Program-made: the position numbers and the translations under genes
From: Andrena cerasifolii
Lineage: Eukaryota; Arthropoda; Insecta; Hymenoptera; Andrenidae
Length of the DNA stretch: 64,000 nt
Assembly: GCF_050908995.1 (NCBI RefSeq)
Contig: NC_135118.1
Coordinates: 16,997,501-17,061,500 of the forward strand
Direction: 5' to 3'
Shown here: piece after piece, positions 34,601-45,203 of the stretch
How the letters are laid out: each line of letters starts with the position of its first letter
How positions within the stretch are numbered: the stretch's first letter is position 1
Notes under the pieces: model-generated
Databases searched by the model: none
What the model was told of the DNA's origin: nothing
The model's input: only the letters and a program-made list of their open reading frames with translations

Positions 34601-37541
34601 GGTTTCGAGATTTTTTTGAAAATGTTCAGCTTCTGTTTATCTGGCTCCGATGGAAGTTTATCAATATTATCATCCTTCCTCTCCGTTGGTGTGGGTCCAT
34701 CAGTAAGGTCGATTATTTTCTCCATTTTAGTCTTTGGTTGCGTATTTTTCGGTAATTTTGGACTACCAGTCGTCTTAGGTGACGTCAATTTAGGAGTTGA
34801 GGGTCTGCTCGACGAACTTGACACAGTATTTTGTGATTTGCCGCCCCCTGGCTTCAGAGGTTTCAATTTAGCTAATTCTTTCATACCAGTTAGTTTTTTA
34901 ATTTTATTATCATCTATCTTGTTTGGTTTAAATAATTCTTTAGCACGATTCTTCTTCTTGTTTTCTTTGTCGAGCTTACAATCATCTAACCCTTTCTTTA
35001 TAATCTTTTTCGGCTTCTTGTCGTATTTTAATTCGGGGGGTACCATTGGATAAGAGCTAGGCTGTGGTGAATCTGAACGAGTTTGATGCGGTGTTCTTGC
35101 TTCAGGTAGCTTTCCTTCTCTAGCAGGTGATAAAAAACCTGAAGTGGTCATCATTACGCTATGAATTTCTCTCAATGGTCTGCCTTCCTCTAATACTTTT
35201 ATACGTTTTACTATGGGACTTTCGAACGACACAGGATCTCCTGGCCGCTTAAAAACTACTTGTGGTGATATTCTATGAGGGGACACATTCATAGAATTGT
35301 TGACTGATGCTCCATTGTTTGAAGTTAAATCAGATGTTCCATTTATTATATTTTCGGCTTTGTCTGCTATATACTCTTCTGTAAAGTAACAATGTCACTA
35401 TTTTAACAAAATTAACATCCTGCTGGCTACTGATACTGATATTACACTGTTCCATATGTATAAATTAAAACTTAGAGTTATTGACATACTAAATAAATCT
35501 TTTGCCGTATGTGCTATTGGAGAAGGTGTAAAATTTACAAAATACTTTTATCTATATAAATATATTTTAAACACTATCATATACTGATTGATTTCAATTT
35601 TTTAGAATTGTTTGGATATACAAGTCTCAGGGAACCTGAACAAATCTTTCTAATTATGTTTGTGGTATGTTTATTAGGAAAATATATTTTTGGGTTAAAA
35701 AATTACTACTTTTGTATATTGCATATAAATGTGGTAGACATTTATAATGAAAAGCATTGAAACAACTTGTTCAATTAAACATATGTACACCCAATGTACT
35801 TTACAGGGGATTGTCTTAAAAACAAAGGGCTACAAACATTTTTTTCTCTAAATAATTCATTCATTTTCTAAATTATTTACTTCTATTTCTCCCTTTTTAA
35901 AAACAGAGTAACATAAATTCTTGCATTTTTGTATACCTCTTTCTAAATAGCATTTATTTGAAATAGCTTGTTATACTTTAATAATTAAAGAAATATGTGT
36001 AGAAATTTTGGAAGGCTAAGATATGAATTTATTTTACATGTGCATCAGTGCCATCTTAACATAGAGGCAAAAGAGGCAGCCACCTCAGGGCCCCGGAGCT
36101 CAGGGGGCCCCTGAAAAATTGGAAAATTAAAAAAAAAATAGGGTTGTAAAAGCTAGGACAAAATTGGAACTGGACCCTCCAACTGTGACGGAAAGAAAAT
36201 AACGAATAGGTACACCAAAATTTAGATTTTAAAATGGGGGCCTTTTCTCGTGGAATGCACCTCACGTTTAAACTTATTTATTTAATAGTTTTAATACTCA
36301 TTCACTTGGCGTGTTAACGATTTTTGATTTTGTTTTATTTAGAATAATTTAGGGAGCCCCATATGGAGGATACAAAATAATTTTTAATTATATAACAGAA
36401 GTATTTATTTTAATTATTTAATAAAAATATTAATTTAAAAAATTTAATGAAACTGACATTTGTGAGACAATACTCGTAATGAAACAAAATAAAATTAATT
36501 CAATTTTTAATTATTAATTTAATACAATATAAGTTTTCAACAATGCTCTCAAATACCGCAAATATATAGAAAATAAAAACTTATCCAATATTGAAAGCAC
36601 AAGGCATGAGCTTCCTCTAAATTATATAAATATGTTAAAAGTGTGAATACTACATTAAACTTTGGAGTACTGACATAACGATTACTTATGAGTTTGAAAT
36701 TTATATTAAATAGTCAATGATTAAGATCGAATTACTATATCTTAGACGACATGCATAATGTTGTGGTTAATGTATATTTAAAGTCATATTCGAATTAATA
36801 AAAATGATAACAATTTTTATATCGTTATATAAAGCATAAGTTTATATTGCAAACTGTTCAGGATTAAGGCAAACAAATGTTATTACGATTTATTATAGTT
36901 ACGAAAAATAGGCAGTAAATTGTTTGGTCCTTAGTTATATTAATAAGATTTGAAAGAATTACACATGTACAAACATATACTTTACCTTCAGTGTCCGGAT
37001 ACATAGCTGGCAAGTGCTCATGTATGTGTACTGGCCTTGTCACAACTTCTCGACTTCCAGGTTTTAGAAAATTTAAATGATTCTCCCGATGAATTGGAAA
37101 TTTAGGTACTGCTACAGGACATGTAACAGATTCTACATGCTTAATATATTCTGATAATTCTTGCGGGTCTATGTTCATATGTCGAAAAGCTAAACCTAAA
37201 TCATCGAGGTTCGATTCTGTCCTTCCCACTGAAAAAGCAATAGAATTACACGAATTCAATTAGAATAAAGCAAGTGTATATTATGTTTTATAATTGTAGA
37301 GACTTTTCAAACATTTTATTTATGGCTCTATGGGGCATGTTTGATATTATACTTGAAATAATTAATGATACTTACAAATTTCTGCATATTGATGTGTTAG
37401 CTTTGAAATTCGCAAAATGTACTCTTGCATAAGATCAACCATAAACTCTAATGGTGTAGAGTTAATAGAATGCCATCCAATCGTTTGACAAATTTGAGCG
37501 ACGACCATTCTTAAAACACTTCTATTATATTCCGTTGACAT
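19628..37541 (-). CDS. TAF3: TAF3, transcription initiation factor TFIID subunit 3, nine constitutive coding exons
   Basis: Exons on the minus strand: 37541-37376, 37228-36986, 35378-34207, 33795-33223, 32002-31823, 31720-31620, 30174-29847, 20423-20323, 19763-19628. They total 3,000 nt with every phase agreeing (999 aa). Residues about 1-80 form the bromo-associated histone fold (VLRMVVAQICQTIGWHS..YAEILGRTESNLDDLGLAF), which pairs with TAF10 in TFIID. The middle is Pro- and Lys/Glu-rich, with an almost pure K/E block from the 32002 exon. The last two exons give a C4HC3 PHD finger (CPAC, CDDC, HWVC, CRFC), which in mammals reads H3K4me3 at promoters, then a lysine tail. The ATG at 37541 follows a TTACAG that could end a 5'-UTR intron with donor GTAAGTC near 37756. 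Introns hold many MITEs. The nearly 10-kb gap before the PHD exon holds a possible cassette exon. Confidence 0.93.
19994..20287. mobile_element. pogo/Tigger-like MITE with TA target duplication (TAF3 intron)
   Basis: The left end CAGTACAGCTTCAATTATCC and the right end, on the opposite strand, CAGTAGAGCGTCAATTATTC are flanked on both sides by TA. Ends of the CAGTA..TTATCCGAA type are usual for pogo/Tigger elements. It is 294 bp, noncoding, in the last TAF3 intron, and related to the copy at 60514. Confidence 0.65.
20720..21305. mobile_element. Element with TATA(C/T)AGGG ends (TAF3 intron)
   Basis: The left end TATATAGGGCG and the right end, on the opposite strand, TATACAGGGTGAGTCGTATAACG are loosely matched. 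The ACAGGGTG terminus is shared with the element starting at 30541. No ORF of note. Class unknown. Confidence 0.4.
22717..23689. mobile_element. About 970-bp element with AGTCCCG terminal repeats (TAF3 intron)
   Basis: The left end AGTCCCGTGCTATATGCGCGC and the right end, on the opposite strand, AAGTCCCGGTTATATGCACC correspond. A second inverted pair lies further in (TGCGTGCGGG near 22812 and its reverse near 23435). The short ORFs inside do not resemble transposase. Degenerate; family not assigned. Confidence 0.5.
24167..24896. mobile_element. Fold-back element with arms of about 280 bp (TAF3 intron)
   Basis: Left AGGGGTCTTTCCACTTGTGACA..TCTGATAAAGTACCGC and right, on the opposite strand, AGGGGTATTTCCACTCTGGCGC..TCTGATAAAGTACCGC match, and the similarity continues inward for about 280 bp (CAAAATAAGTGGGTGTAATATGC is mirrored near 24717). 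The 730-bp unit is therefore mostly stem with a central segment around 24450-24600. Noncoding. Confidence 0.75.
25224..25316 (-). other. TAF3: Candidate 93-nt cassette exon of TAF3
   Basis: A minus-strand stretch of charged codons (KKDDAKEDKENGRIVLPTPP) ends in a strong donor, GTG-GTGAGT, in phase 0. The 30174-29847 exon and the PHD exon already join in phase 0, so this exon is not needed for the frame. Using the acceptor GCACAGAG at 25317 it would be exactly 31 codons and symmetric. The more usual CAG acceptors nearby (25319, or ACAG before TTAGG further upstream) break the phase, which is the main doubt. Confidence 0.4.
25400..29100. other. Large TAF3 intron interval, no exon recognised
   Basis: AT-rich with short ORFs only. 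A CAGTAGAATTTCCGCTATCCGAAATAGGG-like right end, seen on the minus strand at about 27170-27198, looks like a truncated pogo-type element. Nothing else with clear ends was found. Confidence 0.35.
29115..29337. other. GC-rich island open in several frames
   Basis: This 220-bp block is much richer in GC than the surrounding TAF3 intron and is open in at least two frames on the minus strand and one on the plus strand. The plus frame follows an acceptor-like CTTCTTTTGTAG and ends in TAG (29324). None of the translations resembles TAF3 or another family I know. It may be an unknown exon, a transposon piece or an old insertion. Confidence 0.3.
30541..31165. mobile_element. Element with ACAGGGTG terminus, host of a nested MITE (TAF3 intron)
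   Basis: It starts TACAGGGTGTTTGACTACTC; near the start AGACCAAAATAAAACGAA is mirrored by a TTGTCTTATTTTGGCCTGTAG string near 31144-31162. The middle is occupied by a GC-rich inverted-repeat element (next entry). The terminus resembles the right end of the 20720 element. Confidence 0.45.
30762..31045. mobile_element. GC-rich MITE with GCTCGACGCTCG inverted repeats
   Basis: Left GCTGGCGCTCGACGCTCG..TGAGCGT.AAAACC and right, on the opposite strand, GCTGACGCTCGACGCTCG..TGAGCGTTGAAACC match. Outer GGTGC strings occur at both edges (CAAAGGTGC at 30762; GGCACCCCTG at the right). A second GAGCGT palindromic set lies inside. It is nested in the 30541 element. Confidence 0.6.
31261..31586. mobile_element. 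About 325-bp MITE with GTCACAGATATTG terminal repeats
   Basis: Left TACTATGGTAGAGGTCACAGATATTGGCCG and right, on the opposite strand, TATTATGGTGGAAGTCACAGATATTGACCG match over about 30 bp. The element ends only some 35 bases from the 31620 TAF3 exon donor. No target duplication was confirmed. Confidence 0.65.
36056..36260. mobile_element. hAT-like fragment (CAGTGCCATCTTAACA end) in TAF3 intron 2
   Basis: The start CAGTGCCATCTTAACATAGAGGC has the CAGNG form of hAT termini and leads into CAGCCACCTCAGGGCCCC, a string familiar from nonautonomous hAT copies. I could not find a matching right end, so it is probably truncated; the right border is approximate. Confidence 0.4.
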
Positions 37542-38321
37542 TTTCAACTGTAACAAAAGTAATAAAACATTCTAATTGATATTGAAAACACTAAAAAATG
37601 TCGATACAAAATTCAAGAGAAGATTACTATATATTATGCACCATATATATGCAACTATTCTTAACTAATGTAATACAGAAGTGACAATGATTAAGGGTAC
37701 GCACTTCTGCTATACAAAATACTCAGAATTTAAATTGTGAATTTCCATTTTGACTTACCAATGTAGAAGAACTTATGCAAGTTTCCTAGTTCTTCAGCTT
37801 ATCAAAGATACATACATTCCTCCTCCACTATTTAACTTCACTTAGTACTTCAATATTGGGTCACGCAATTCATTATGACGACAACGCATAGTTTACTTGA
37901 AAAACGTAACGAAATATTTATCGTGGAAAAGACGCGGAACGCAAAGCGTTCTGAATCCCTTCACATCTTCCTTTACTTCCTTCGAACGTAATCCTTCGCA
38001 ACCATCGATGCATGATACAATATACCGTATACCATGATGGCGGAAAGATTTCAGTCATGGATGTAAAAACAATAGCGTTGCGTACGAGGGGAAGGCACGA
38101 CTGTGAAAATCGCTTTTGGGATAAAGGTTCGTTTTCACGTGACAGTAAATCATGGCTTTCATATCTCGAAACGTCATCTCTAGTTACTGACGTGATGTTA
38201 TGTATACGTTTGTACCAAGGAAAATAATAAACCTAAACCTAAATCTAAACCTCATGGCTTTCAGTCGTCATGGTAGGGTGAGTTCTGTTTCACGCATTGA
38301 GTGCACCAATCGCAGCGAATG

Positions 38322-38551
38322 TAGTGATCCTCTAGGGAGTGATCGAAACAACGTGTATCGTCGCTGATTGGTTGCCGCGATTTTGGAGCAAAAGCGGAAA
38401 TAGACAGAGAAAGAAACTGTAAAAAAGAAAGAGACAGAAATACTGATAGAAAGAGAGAGAGAAATATTGATTGAAAGAAATAGATATGTTTATTTCCGGT
38501 TTTGCTCCAAGATGACTGCGGTTATACCGATTACTCTCTAGAGGATCACTA
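38322..38551. mobile_element. MITE with TAGTGATCCTCTAG terminal repeats
   Basis: Left TAGTGATCCTCTAGGGAGTGATCG and right, on the opposite strand, TAGTGATCCTCTAGAGAGTAATCG match; inner blocks TTGGAGCAAAA.CGGAAATA are also mirrored. TAGTG is a possible hAT terminus, but the flanking 8-mers do not match. The interior is purine-rich (AGAGAGAGAG near 38453). Confidence 0.65.
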
Positions 38552-38686
38552 CTACTCGGTTCTTTTGAGCTCTCGGATCAGTTTGAAAGTCGGGCTCGGT
38601 TTGAACTTCAAGCTGCTTGAATATTTGAGTATTCCTGCAGCCCTAAACTGAAGATGCATGTAACATAATATATATTTGAAACTATT

Positions 38687-38902
38687 CAGAATTGGGCAAA
38701 ATTTATTTCGAATAACGAATAAATCGCAGGATTTATTGGTGAATAACGATTAACGATTTTATTCGGTGAAAAATAGTCGTTATTCTCGAATAATTTAATT
38801 TTATTCACAATCCTTATTCGAGATCATTCGAATAAAAAATTATTCGTTATTCTCGATTAACTTCATTTTATTCGAAGATTATTCGAATAATGCCTAACTC
38901 TG
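38687..38902. mobile_element. hAT-like MITE with TTATTCGAATAA-rich interior
   Basis: Left CAGAATTGGGCAAAATTTATT and right, on the opposite strand, CAGAGTTAGGCATTATTCG are hAT-like ends. The interior repeats TTCGAATAA and its near-complement many times. No matching 8-bp flanks, so the insertion is old or rearranged. Confidence 0.55.
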
Positions 38903-39473
38903 CACAGACTCCACCACGCAGGGAACGTGGGTAAATTACAAATACATTAATGTTCATTTGTAATATAGAAATTCAATACTTTGAAATGTTAGTTATTTTT
39001 GGTTGTGCGTGACGTTCGCATACATAAATTAAGGTAGGTACGTATGTATGTACATACACAAAAGTGGTTCAACTTTGTGTACCGCTGTGTAAATACGAAA
39101 AATGAACAAAAGTATGCTAACGTTTTATAAATTATTGAAAGAAATGAGTTTTTCTGTTAACTGTGTACGTAAATAAATTCGCCGTTTAACAGCAAACACG
39201 TTTCACATTTAAACTTTTTCCCTATCCCTAACAGTGTCCGAGGTATTGAACCAAATAGGTGTTTCACCCCCAACACCTTTATAGGTTATTTTCACTTTCT
39301 AGATATAGATGTTAGTAGATAAAAAGAATACGAATTAAATATTTTTTTAAGAACTATTAAATGCCAAGTTTCCTTAAAATCGATGCATGTCATTTCGGGA
39401 CTGCTCCTTGTGAGTAAATTTACTCGATTTGTTACTGTAACTCTGCTTTATATATAGTACCAATAGTTCAAAG

Positions 39474-42400
39474 ATGGCGGCTGCCGCTAGTTGTTACGCT
39501 TTTTCCTCTGATGGTGAATATTTTGCTCATTGCGGAAACGATGGAAAGTTGAAAATTTGGGATACTTCCACTGGCCGTTTAAAACAAGAATATGTCTCCA
39601 ATTTTCATCTTTCTTCTATGTGTTGTACTTTGGCTTGGCTTTACGTCAATCCTCAATCAACAAATGCTACGGTGAGCCATGTGCTTTTTTATCTTACATC
39701 AAACTTAAGTTCCTTCACGTTACTTTGTGAATCTATGTTGTATATTACATTTAAGTGGACTATCTCTAGGTTGTGTTAAAATTGTACGGTTTCAGGCATG
39801 AATATTCATATATTTATCTTTAATTAAATGTGCTCCATAGTATAGTTTTGAAGGTTATGTTTCCAATGCGGTTTACAATTATTTCGAAATTTTATATAGA
39901 ACTAAACTCTGAAATTATATTTTTAGAAATGTATGTTTCTGTAAAAGTAATTTTTGATTAATCAAAATGTTTGTCGCCTAAAATACATTTCGTTTTCATA
40001 TATTCTATCGAATGCGTATTTTAGGTTATACTTCTTACACACGCTTTAATTTTCTCAAAATATAGAAATGAACTTTTAGTTGGCTGTTCTCACAAAAGTA
40101 CGCTGTTTAATTTCAATACTTTTCTAATAGGTATTCATCTTCATAGCAAATACATAACTATTAAACTCATTGATAAAGTTAATATTTCTTCAAATTTCGT
40201 CCGTTTAAAAAATTATTCTGTAGTTTGAGTCCACAGAATTGCTTTTACTTTTATTTTTTTTATAAAGTACCCCATGAATGTTTAGAAATATTTATTTACA
40301 TTTCTGTCCATAATTTGTTGTTTATTCTGTATATTTTTGTCTTTGTATTTAAATTGGTAGAGGGGTATTTGTGGAATAAAAATTTCTATGAGTTATTACT
40401 AAGAATTTATTTATATTCATCGTCCCGTATATTTTAAACCAAGTAATTATTAATTATTTTACATATGTTCCTTCTTACTACAATTCCTACATGTATTCGA
40501 TTTTTTGAATTTCGTTTTGTGATTGTATGTTAATTGTTACTTATGACATGTTTTACATGTTTTTATTTGGAATATTCCAATTTACTAATATCTAAAAATG
40601 ACTATAAAATCATAATAATAATACAAAATATTTGTTTAATATACTATTATTAATATCGATTGAGGTCATGCAGTAGAGTTCAACTTTATAAGATAATATG
40701 TTTCAGGTTTTGCACCATATTATATGTAACTTTTGTGCTTAAATATATTAAGTGCAAAGTTAATCATCAAGTAAATTCATCTTTTATGTCTTAACTGTAA
40801 AATGTAAAGATCTTAGCATTCTTACATACATTTTCAGCCTTCACCATGGAAGAAACGCAGAAAGAAATCGATTACAGAAGAATTCAATCCCAAAGGCATT
40901 ATTGCAATGGGTTCTTCAAGTGGAAAGATTACCCTTTATGACACAGCAACATCTTCGGTTACTACTCAACTAGATGGTCACTCTGGTACAGTTACAGCAG
41001 TGACTTGGTCTGAAAATGCTGGTTTCTTCAGTGCAGCAGATGATCATTATATAATTCATTGGAATCTTAAGGAAAATGCAGTGAAATGCAAATGGAAATC
41101 TGGGAAAGGAAAAACAACATCTTTAGCAATTACAGAAGATGGAAAGAGTCTGTTGTCAGGAGAGAGAATTGTTAAGTGGTGGGATCTTTCTAGTAAGCAA
41201 TTGGTTAGGACATTCACGGGCCATGCTAATCAAGTGACATGTCTTTGTACCGTTAAAGTGGCACCTAGAAGTAATTACGTGATTAGCGGAGCCCGTGGAG
41301 ATGGTTGTCTTAGTGTGTGGGCTTTAGACGAAGTAAGATATATTATATACAGTTTTATAATTTCGTTTAAATAAAGATTACTTATGTACATGAACATATT
41401 TAACAAAAGTAGATATATTTGACTAATGTAATCAATATAAGTCACAAGATTCGATTAGATATTTTCTTAAATTCCATAAATATATTCCTAGGCTACGATT
41501 TGATATTACTCGATTAGTAATTATGATGTACTTTTCAAATTATTAATATAAACTATGTATGTTTGGTTTTAATTTAGAAAAATAATAATTATAAAAATAT
41601 TTTCAGCATAAAAGTGACAGAACCCCTGTGACAAATTTGGCTCTTCAAGATGACGCGATAAGCGTTTCTGTAAATGTCTCAGAGAATTCCCAGGTGATTG
41701 TACTGGTAGTATCGAGGTCTGGGCAGGCACATTTATTTCAATACCAAACAAATGGTCGCTCAAAACCGTTGAAGCCTAGCTTAAACGTTGCGGTGGCTTC
41801 TGATATAAGTCAAAAAGATAGTGTTCAACAAATTTCTATCCTAGATGCAAAATTAACAGATGATCAAAAATTGCTCTTAGTATACGGTACATATTTTAAT
41901 CCTATATTTGAAAGGGTGGTCCCAGATTTTTCTGATAAAGTACAGTGCCTAGTGCGCTCTGAAACAAGAAGAAATAAAGATAAAAAAGAAGACATTTCTA
42001 AGGTGAAAACTACTATAATTGAAGATAACGTTGAATATCTTGCACCAGGTATTTGTCATTTAATAATTAAACATAGTGCTTATAATTAATAATAAGTTAT
42101 TCAACCTTCAAAATAGTTAGTTTCCAAGCTGCATAAATTTATTGACATTATTACTGGTAGATTATATTTTTAATTTTGTCAACATCTTGAAATGTTACAA
42201 AAATGATATTTTATTTCGTCATTGTTCATAGGCTTCAAATACTGAGGAAGCATAAATTCCTATCAAAGAAATATAGTTATTTACATGTGCACTCTGTGCG
42301 ATTACTAAAAATTAGTAGATATTAATTCTGTTGGCTTTAATTAATTGATTTTATATCTTTTTATTCATCCATTTAGTTTTATTCCTTCCTTTCTAGTATG

Positions 42401-44205
42401 TATTTAATAACGCAAAATGGTCGAGAATATCATTTCGAGATGTATGTGACTGAATTAACTACATATGTTTTGTCTTTAATTGATTTCTTTACATAGGAAT
42501 AATTGAAGCCTCACAAAAAAGGAGTCGAAGTAATTCTGGATCACAGTTGTTACTCAAAGACAGATTGGAAAACCTGAGCCTAAATGCTGAAACCAGTCCC
42601 ACAGGGAAAACTACTAGCACAGGTAGCAATAGAGCACAACTTCTGATTCAAGGCTTGAATAGTAAGGATAAGACTATTTTGAGCAGTATTTTTCTTACGA
42701 AGAACGAGTCCATTATTAGGAACACCATTGCCAAATTACCAGTACAGGCAATTGGACCACTGCTGAAAGAACTGACTATCTTGCTCCAGGGTAAAACTTA
42801 CGCGTAAGATTTCCAAGAATTAATTAAGTTCTTATTTAATTCACTTGTTACTGTGCTAGCTAATTCAGAAATTGTGATCGAAAAATATACACTTTAGGTA
42901 TTATATTTATTAATTCTACGTACTATGTGCATCCAATAATACATGCTAAATGTTTTTCTAAATTTTAAACGAACTTTTGTAGCATTTCCAAACAGTCCTC
43001 TCTCTGTTATTCAATACAATATTCTTAACTTTGCAATATTTAGCTATTTACACTTTTATATGAAAATTTAAATAAGAATGAAATTATTTCTAATTCAATC
43101 TAAGTAGTGTCTACAGACATAGATTTTTAAGAAGTTATTTATACAAGTTGTATTAACATTATGGTGAACTTTTAATGGCTTTATTTGCTAATTTTATTTG
43201 TGCTACTTTAATAAATGTCAATGTAATTATTGACAAAGTTTTAAAATTTATTCGTTTAGTAAATTGTCTTAAAAAATGTTTTATTTTAAAAACGTGTTAC
43301 TAACTCTCTTATTTTTATTGTTACATTGTAGGAGTAAAGTTGCTATCAAATGGTTAGAAGCATTATTGATGACACACGCTGGTCACTTCTTGTCGCAAGC
43401 GGATCTCATGGAATCATTTGGTCCTATTTTGAGTTTGATAGATGCCAAATTGTCTCTATTGCCAGAGGTTTCTAAACTGAAAGGTCGCGTCTCTCTGGTC
43501 ACTGGTCAAATTGCTCAGACAGTTGAAGAACAACAAAAGGACGCTACCGAAAATTGTCTTGTTTACCAGGATTCAGGTTGGTAAAAATGTTGTTTAGGGG
43601 ACCCATTTCCAATGACCTTGACTTTGACGTATGTTGTCAAGGTCATCCTGCTGAGCAGGGTTACCGAAACGAGAAAAGACAAGGCCGCGGCGGGAGCTCA
43701 GTGACGTATCGTATAGGGAGTAGTACAGGGGGAACAGCTATTAAATTTGAAAGTGTTGAAAGTCAGTGACGTAGTAGGGGGAATCAACGCAGAGGCGGAT
43801 TTGTGTATAGGCTAAGTAGGCTGCAGCCTAGGGTAGCAAATTTTGGGGAGTAAAATTTTGAGCGCAAGAAATGGGGAAAGTTTAAACACAGAAAGGCAAT
43901 AGCAAAAAGTCATCGATTTGACGTAGAATGACTATTTTTTATAAGTTTATGAAAATCTATTACACTTTTTTCCTTTGGAACTTCTGCATTGAACTTGGAA
44001 TAGTTCTTTTCACAAAATTAATGGAAATTTAATAGATTCTTCGGATGAAGATGATAGAATGGAAGACGAGGACCTAGAAAGTGAGTCAGACGAAAATTGG
44101 GAAGAAATTTCAAATCGGGAGGATCAAGATGATCAAGAAGAACAGGACGATGAGAACGTCAGAACTACAAATTCTGATGGGGAAGATGAATCTATATCCA
44201 GCTAA
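39474..44205 (+). CDS. WDR43: WDR43/UTP5-type small-subunit processome protein, six coding exons
   Basis: Exons: 39474-39671, 40838-41332, 41607-42048, 42497-42803, 43332-43576 and 44036-44205; phases close to 618 aa. WD40 repeats start at once (YAFSSDGEYFAHCGNDGKLKIWD) and continue in exon 2 (DGHSGTVTAVTWS; GERIVKWWDLSSKQLVRTFTGHANQVTCL). The C-terminal UTP12-type helical domain is in exons 4-5, where LLQGKTYA-SKVAIKWLEALLMTHA matches the human protein across the exon 4/5 junction. The tail is acidic, as in the family. WDR43 works in the nucleolus in the t-UTP complex that starts pre-rRNA transcription and 18S processing. The exon 5 donor (G-GTTGGT at 43577) is weak but is the one that keeps phase. 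The intron after it holds transposon fragments. Confidence 0.92.
43590..43975. mobile_element. Transposon fragments in the last WDR43 intron
   Basis: Two pieces. About 43590-43650 (TGTTTAGGGGACCC..CAATGACCTTGAC) is the same repeat as at 49335-49380. From 43790, CAGAGGCGGATTTGTGTATAGG begins a hAT-like copy whose GGCTAAGTAGGCTGCAGCCT block matches 48060 and, reversed, 17020. No right end or target duplication was found before the final exon at 44036. Confidence 0.5.
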
Positions 44206-44382
44206 ATATTCGTTGAGGTAGAATTTTAAAGAATTTATATTATTGGAAAATGATTGGAATGATTAGTAAATTGTGATTAAATTATTCTTACTCAAATAAT
44301 TAAAAAACAATTTCATACTTTACATTACAATAATAATAATCCCATCATTTTTATGGAATTAATGAAAACATATATAAGCATT

Positions 44383-44580
44383 GTGCCCCGATGGAAAGAA
44401 GTCGGTCGAGAAACTCTAGGGTTCGAATATCAGGTCCGAATAGTATATCCCTATTGGCCGGCGCGACAACGTCAACGAATACATAGTAAGCAAACGGGAC
44501 ACGGGCGGCGGGAGCCAATGTGAGCGAAGAACCCCTGTTGCCCCTGTGACATTTCAACCGACTTCTTTCCATCGAGCCAC
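44383..44580. mobile_element. MITE in the WDR43 3' UTR
   Basis: Left GTGCCCCGATGGAAAGAAGTCGG and right, on the opposite strand, GTGGCTCGATGGAAAGAAGTCGG match almost perfectly. It lies between the WDR43 stop (44205) and the first AATAAA (44710), so it is likely transcribed as part of the 3' UTR. Family unassigned. Confidence 0.7.
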
Positions 44581-44709
44581 AGTACTTCAGCAATATTTTG
44601 GAAAATTTAGATAAATAAGTAATAAGATTTTATATTCTGCTTTGTTACAGTAGACATTCAAATTCTTGGATATGATGAATGTGGAAAAGAAAGAGAACAT
44701 GAAATGTTA

Positions 44710-44715
44710 AATAAA
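44710..44715 (+). terminator. Candidate poly(A) signal of WDR43
   Basis: AATAAA about 505 bases after the stop codon; an earlier signal was not noticed. Confidence 0.5.
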
Positions 44716-45203
44716 TGACGTTTTTCTACAGAAACTATGCATTTTTATTATCATCGAACTTTTTCAATTCATTCAAACTGGTATTTCTACCTTTATTTGT
44801 AAGAATTTAATTTTCCTTTAAAAATCATAAGATGAAAATCTTTTATGTAAAAGTAGCACTGAAATGGAACTTCTAATATTCAAAATGAAACATGGAATTT
44901 AAAAGTAATTTCTCGCGAATTTAGTGGGGCATAAAAATGAAAGCAATTCTAAACTTATACATTTTGCAAAGTAAAATTTCTACAAATATAAAGTTTTAAG
45001 AGTCTATTTTGAAACGTCGCGCCTTTTTGTTCTTATCGCAAGTGTGCCATGTATATAGTCGCAAAATTTGAGGTTAGGTGTGTATATGAGAGTTTCATAC
45101 TTAAGAATTTGTAGTGAGAAAATTACGGGTGTGCAGTTTTTAGTGATTAAACTTTAAGAGAGATCCTAAATATTCTCTGTTTTTGTTAAAAATCTTCGTA
45201 ACA

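Larger units (their letters stand above)
37542..39473. promoter_or_regulatory. Divergent upstream region of TAF3 (-) and WDR43 (+)
   Basis: About 1.9 kb separates the two start codons, which face away from each other. The TAF3 side has a candidate 5'-UTR donor (GTAAGTC, minus strand, about 37756) that would pair with the TTACAG before the ATG. The WDR43 side is close to its ATG. Two MITEs (38322 and 38687) lie between. No core-promoter motif can be named with confidence. Confidence 0.5.

Noticed and set aside
34302..35053. Plus-strand ORFs up to 203 codons opposite a TAF3 exon
   Set aside because: Antisense shadow of a lysine- and proline-rich exon; the translation is Phe/Leu/Ser-rich without a domain.
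44410..44450. GGGTTCGAATA string considered as a tRNA T-loop
   Set aside because: No acceptor stem or anticodon arm fits, and it lies inside a MITE.
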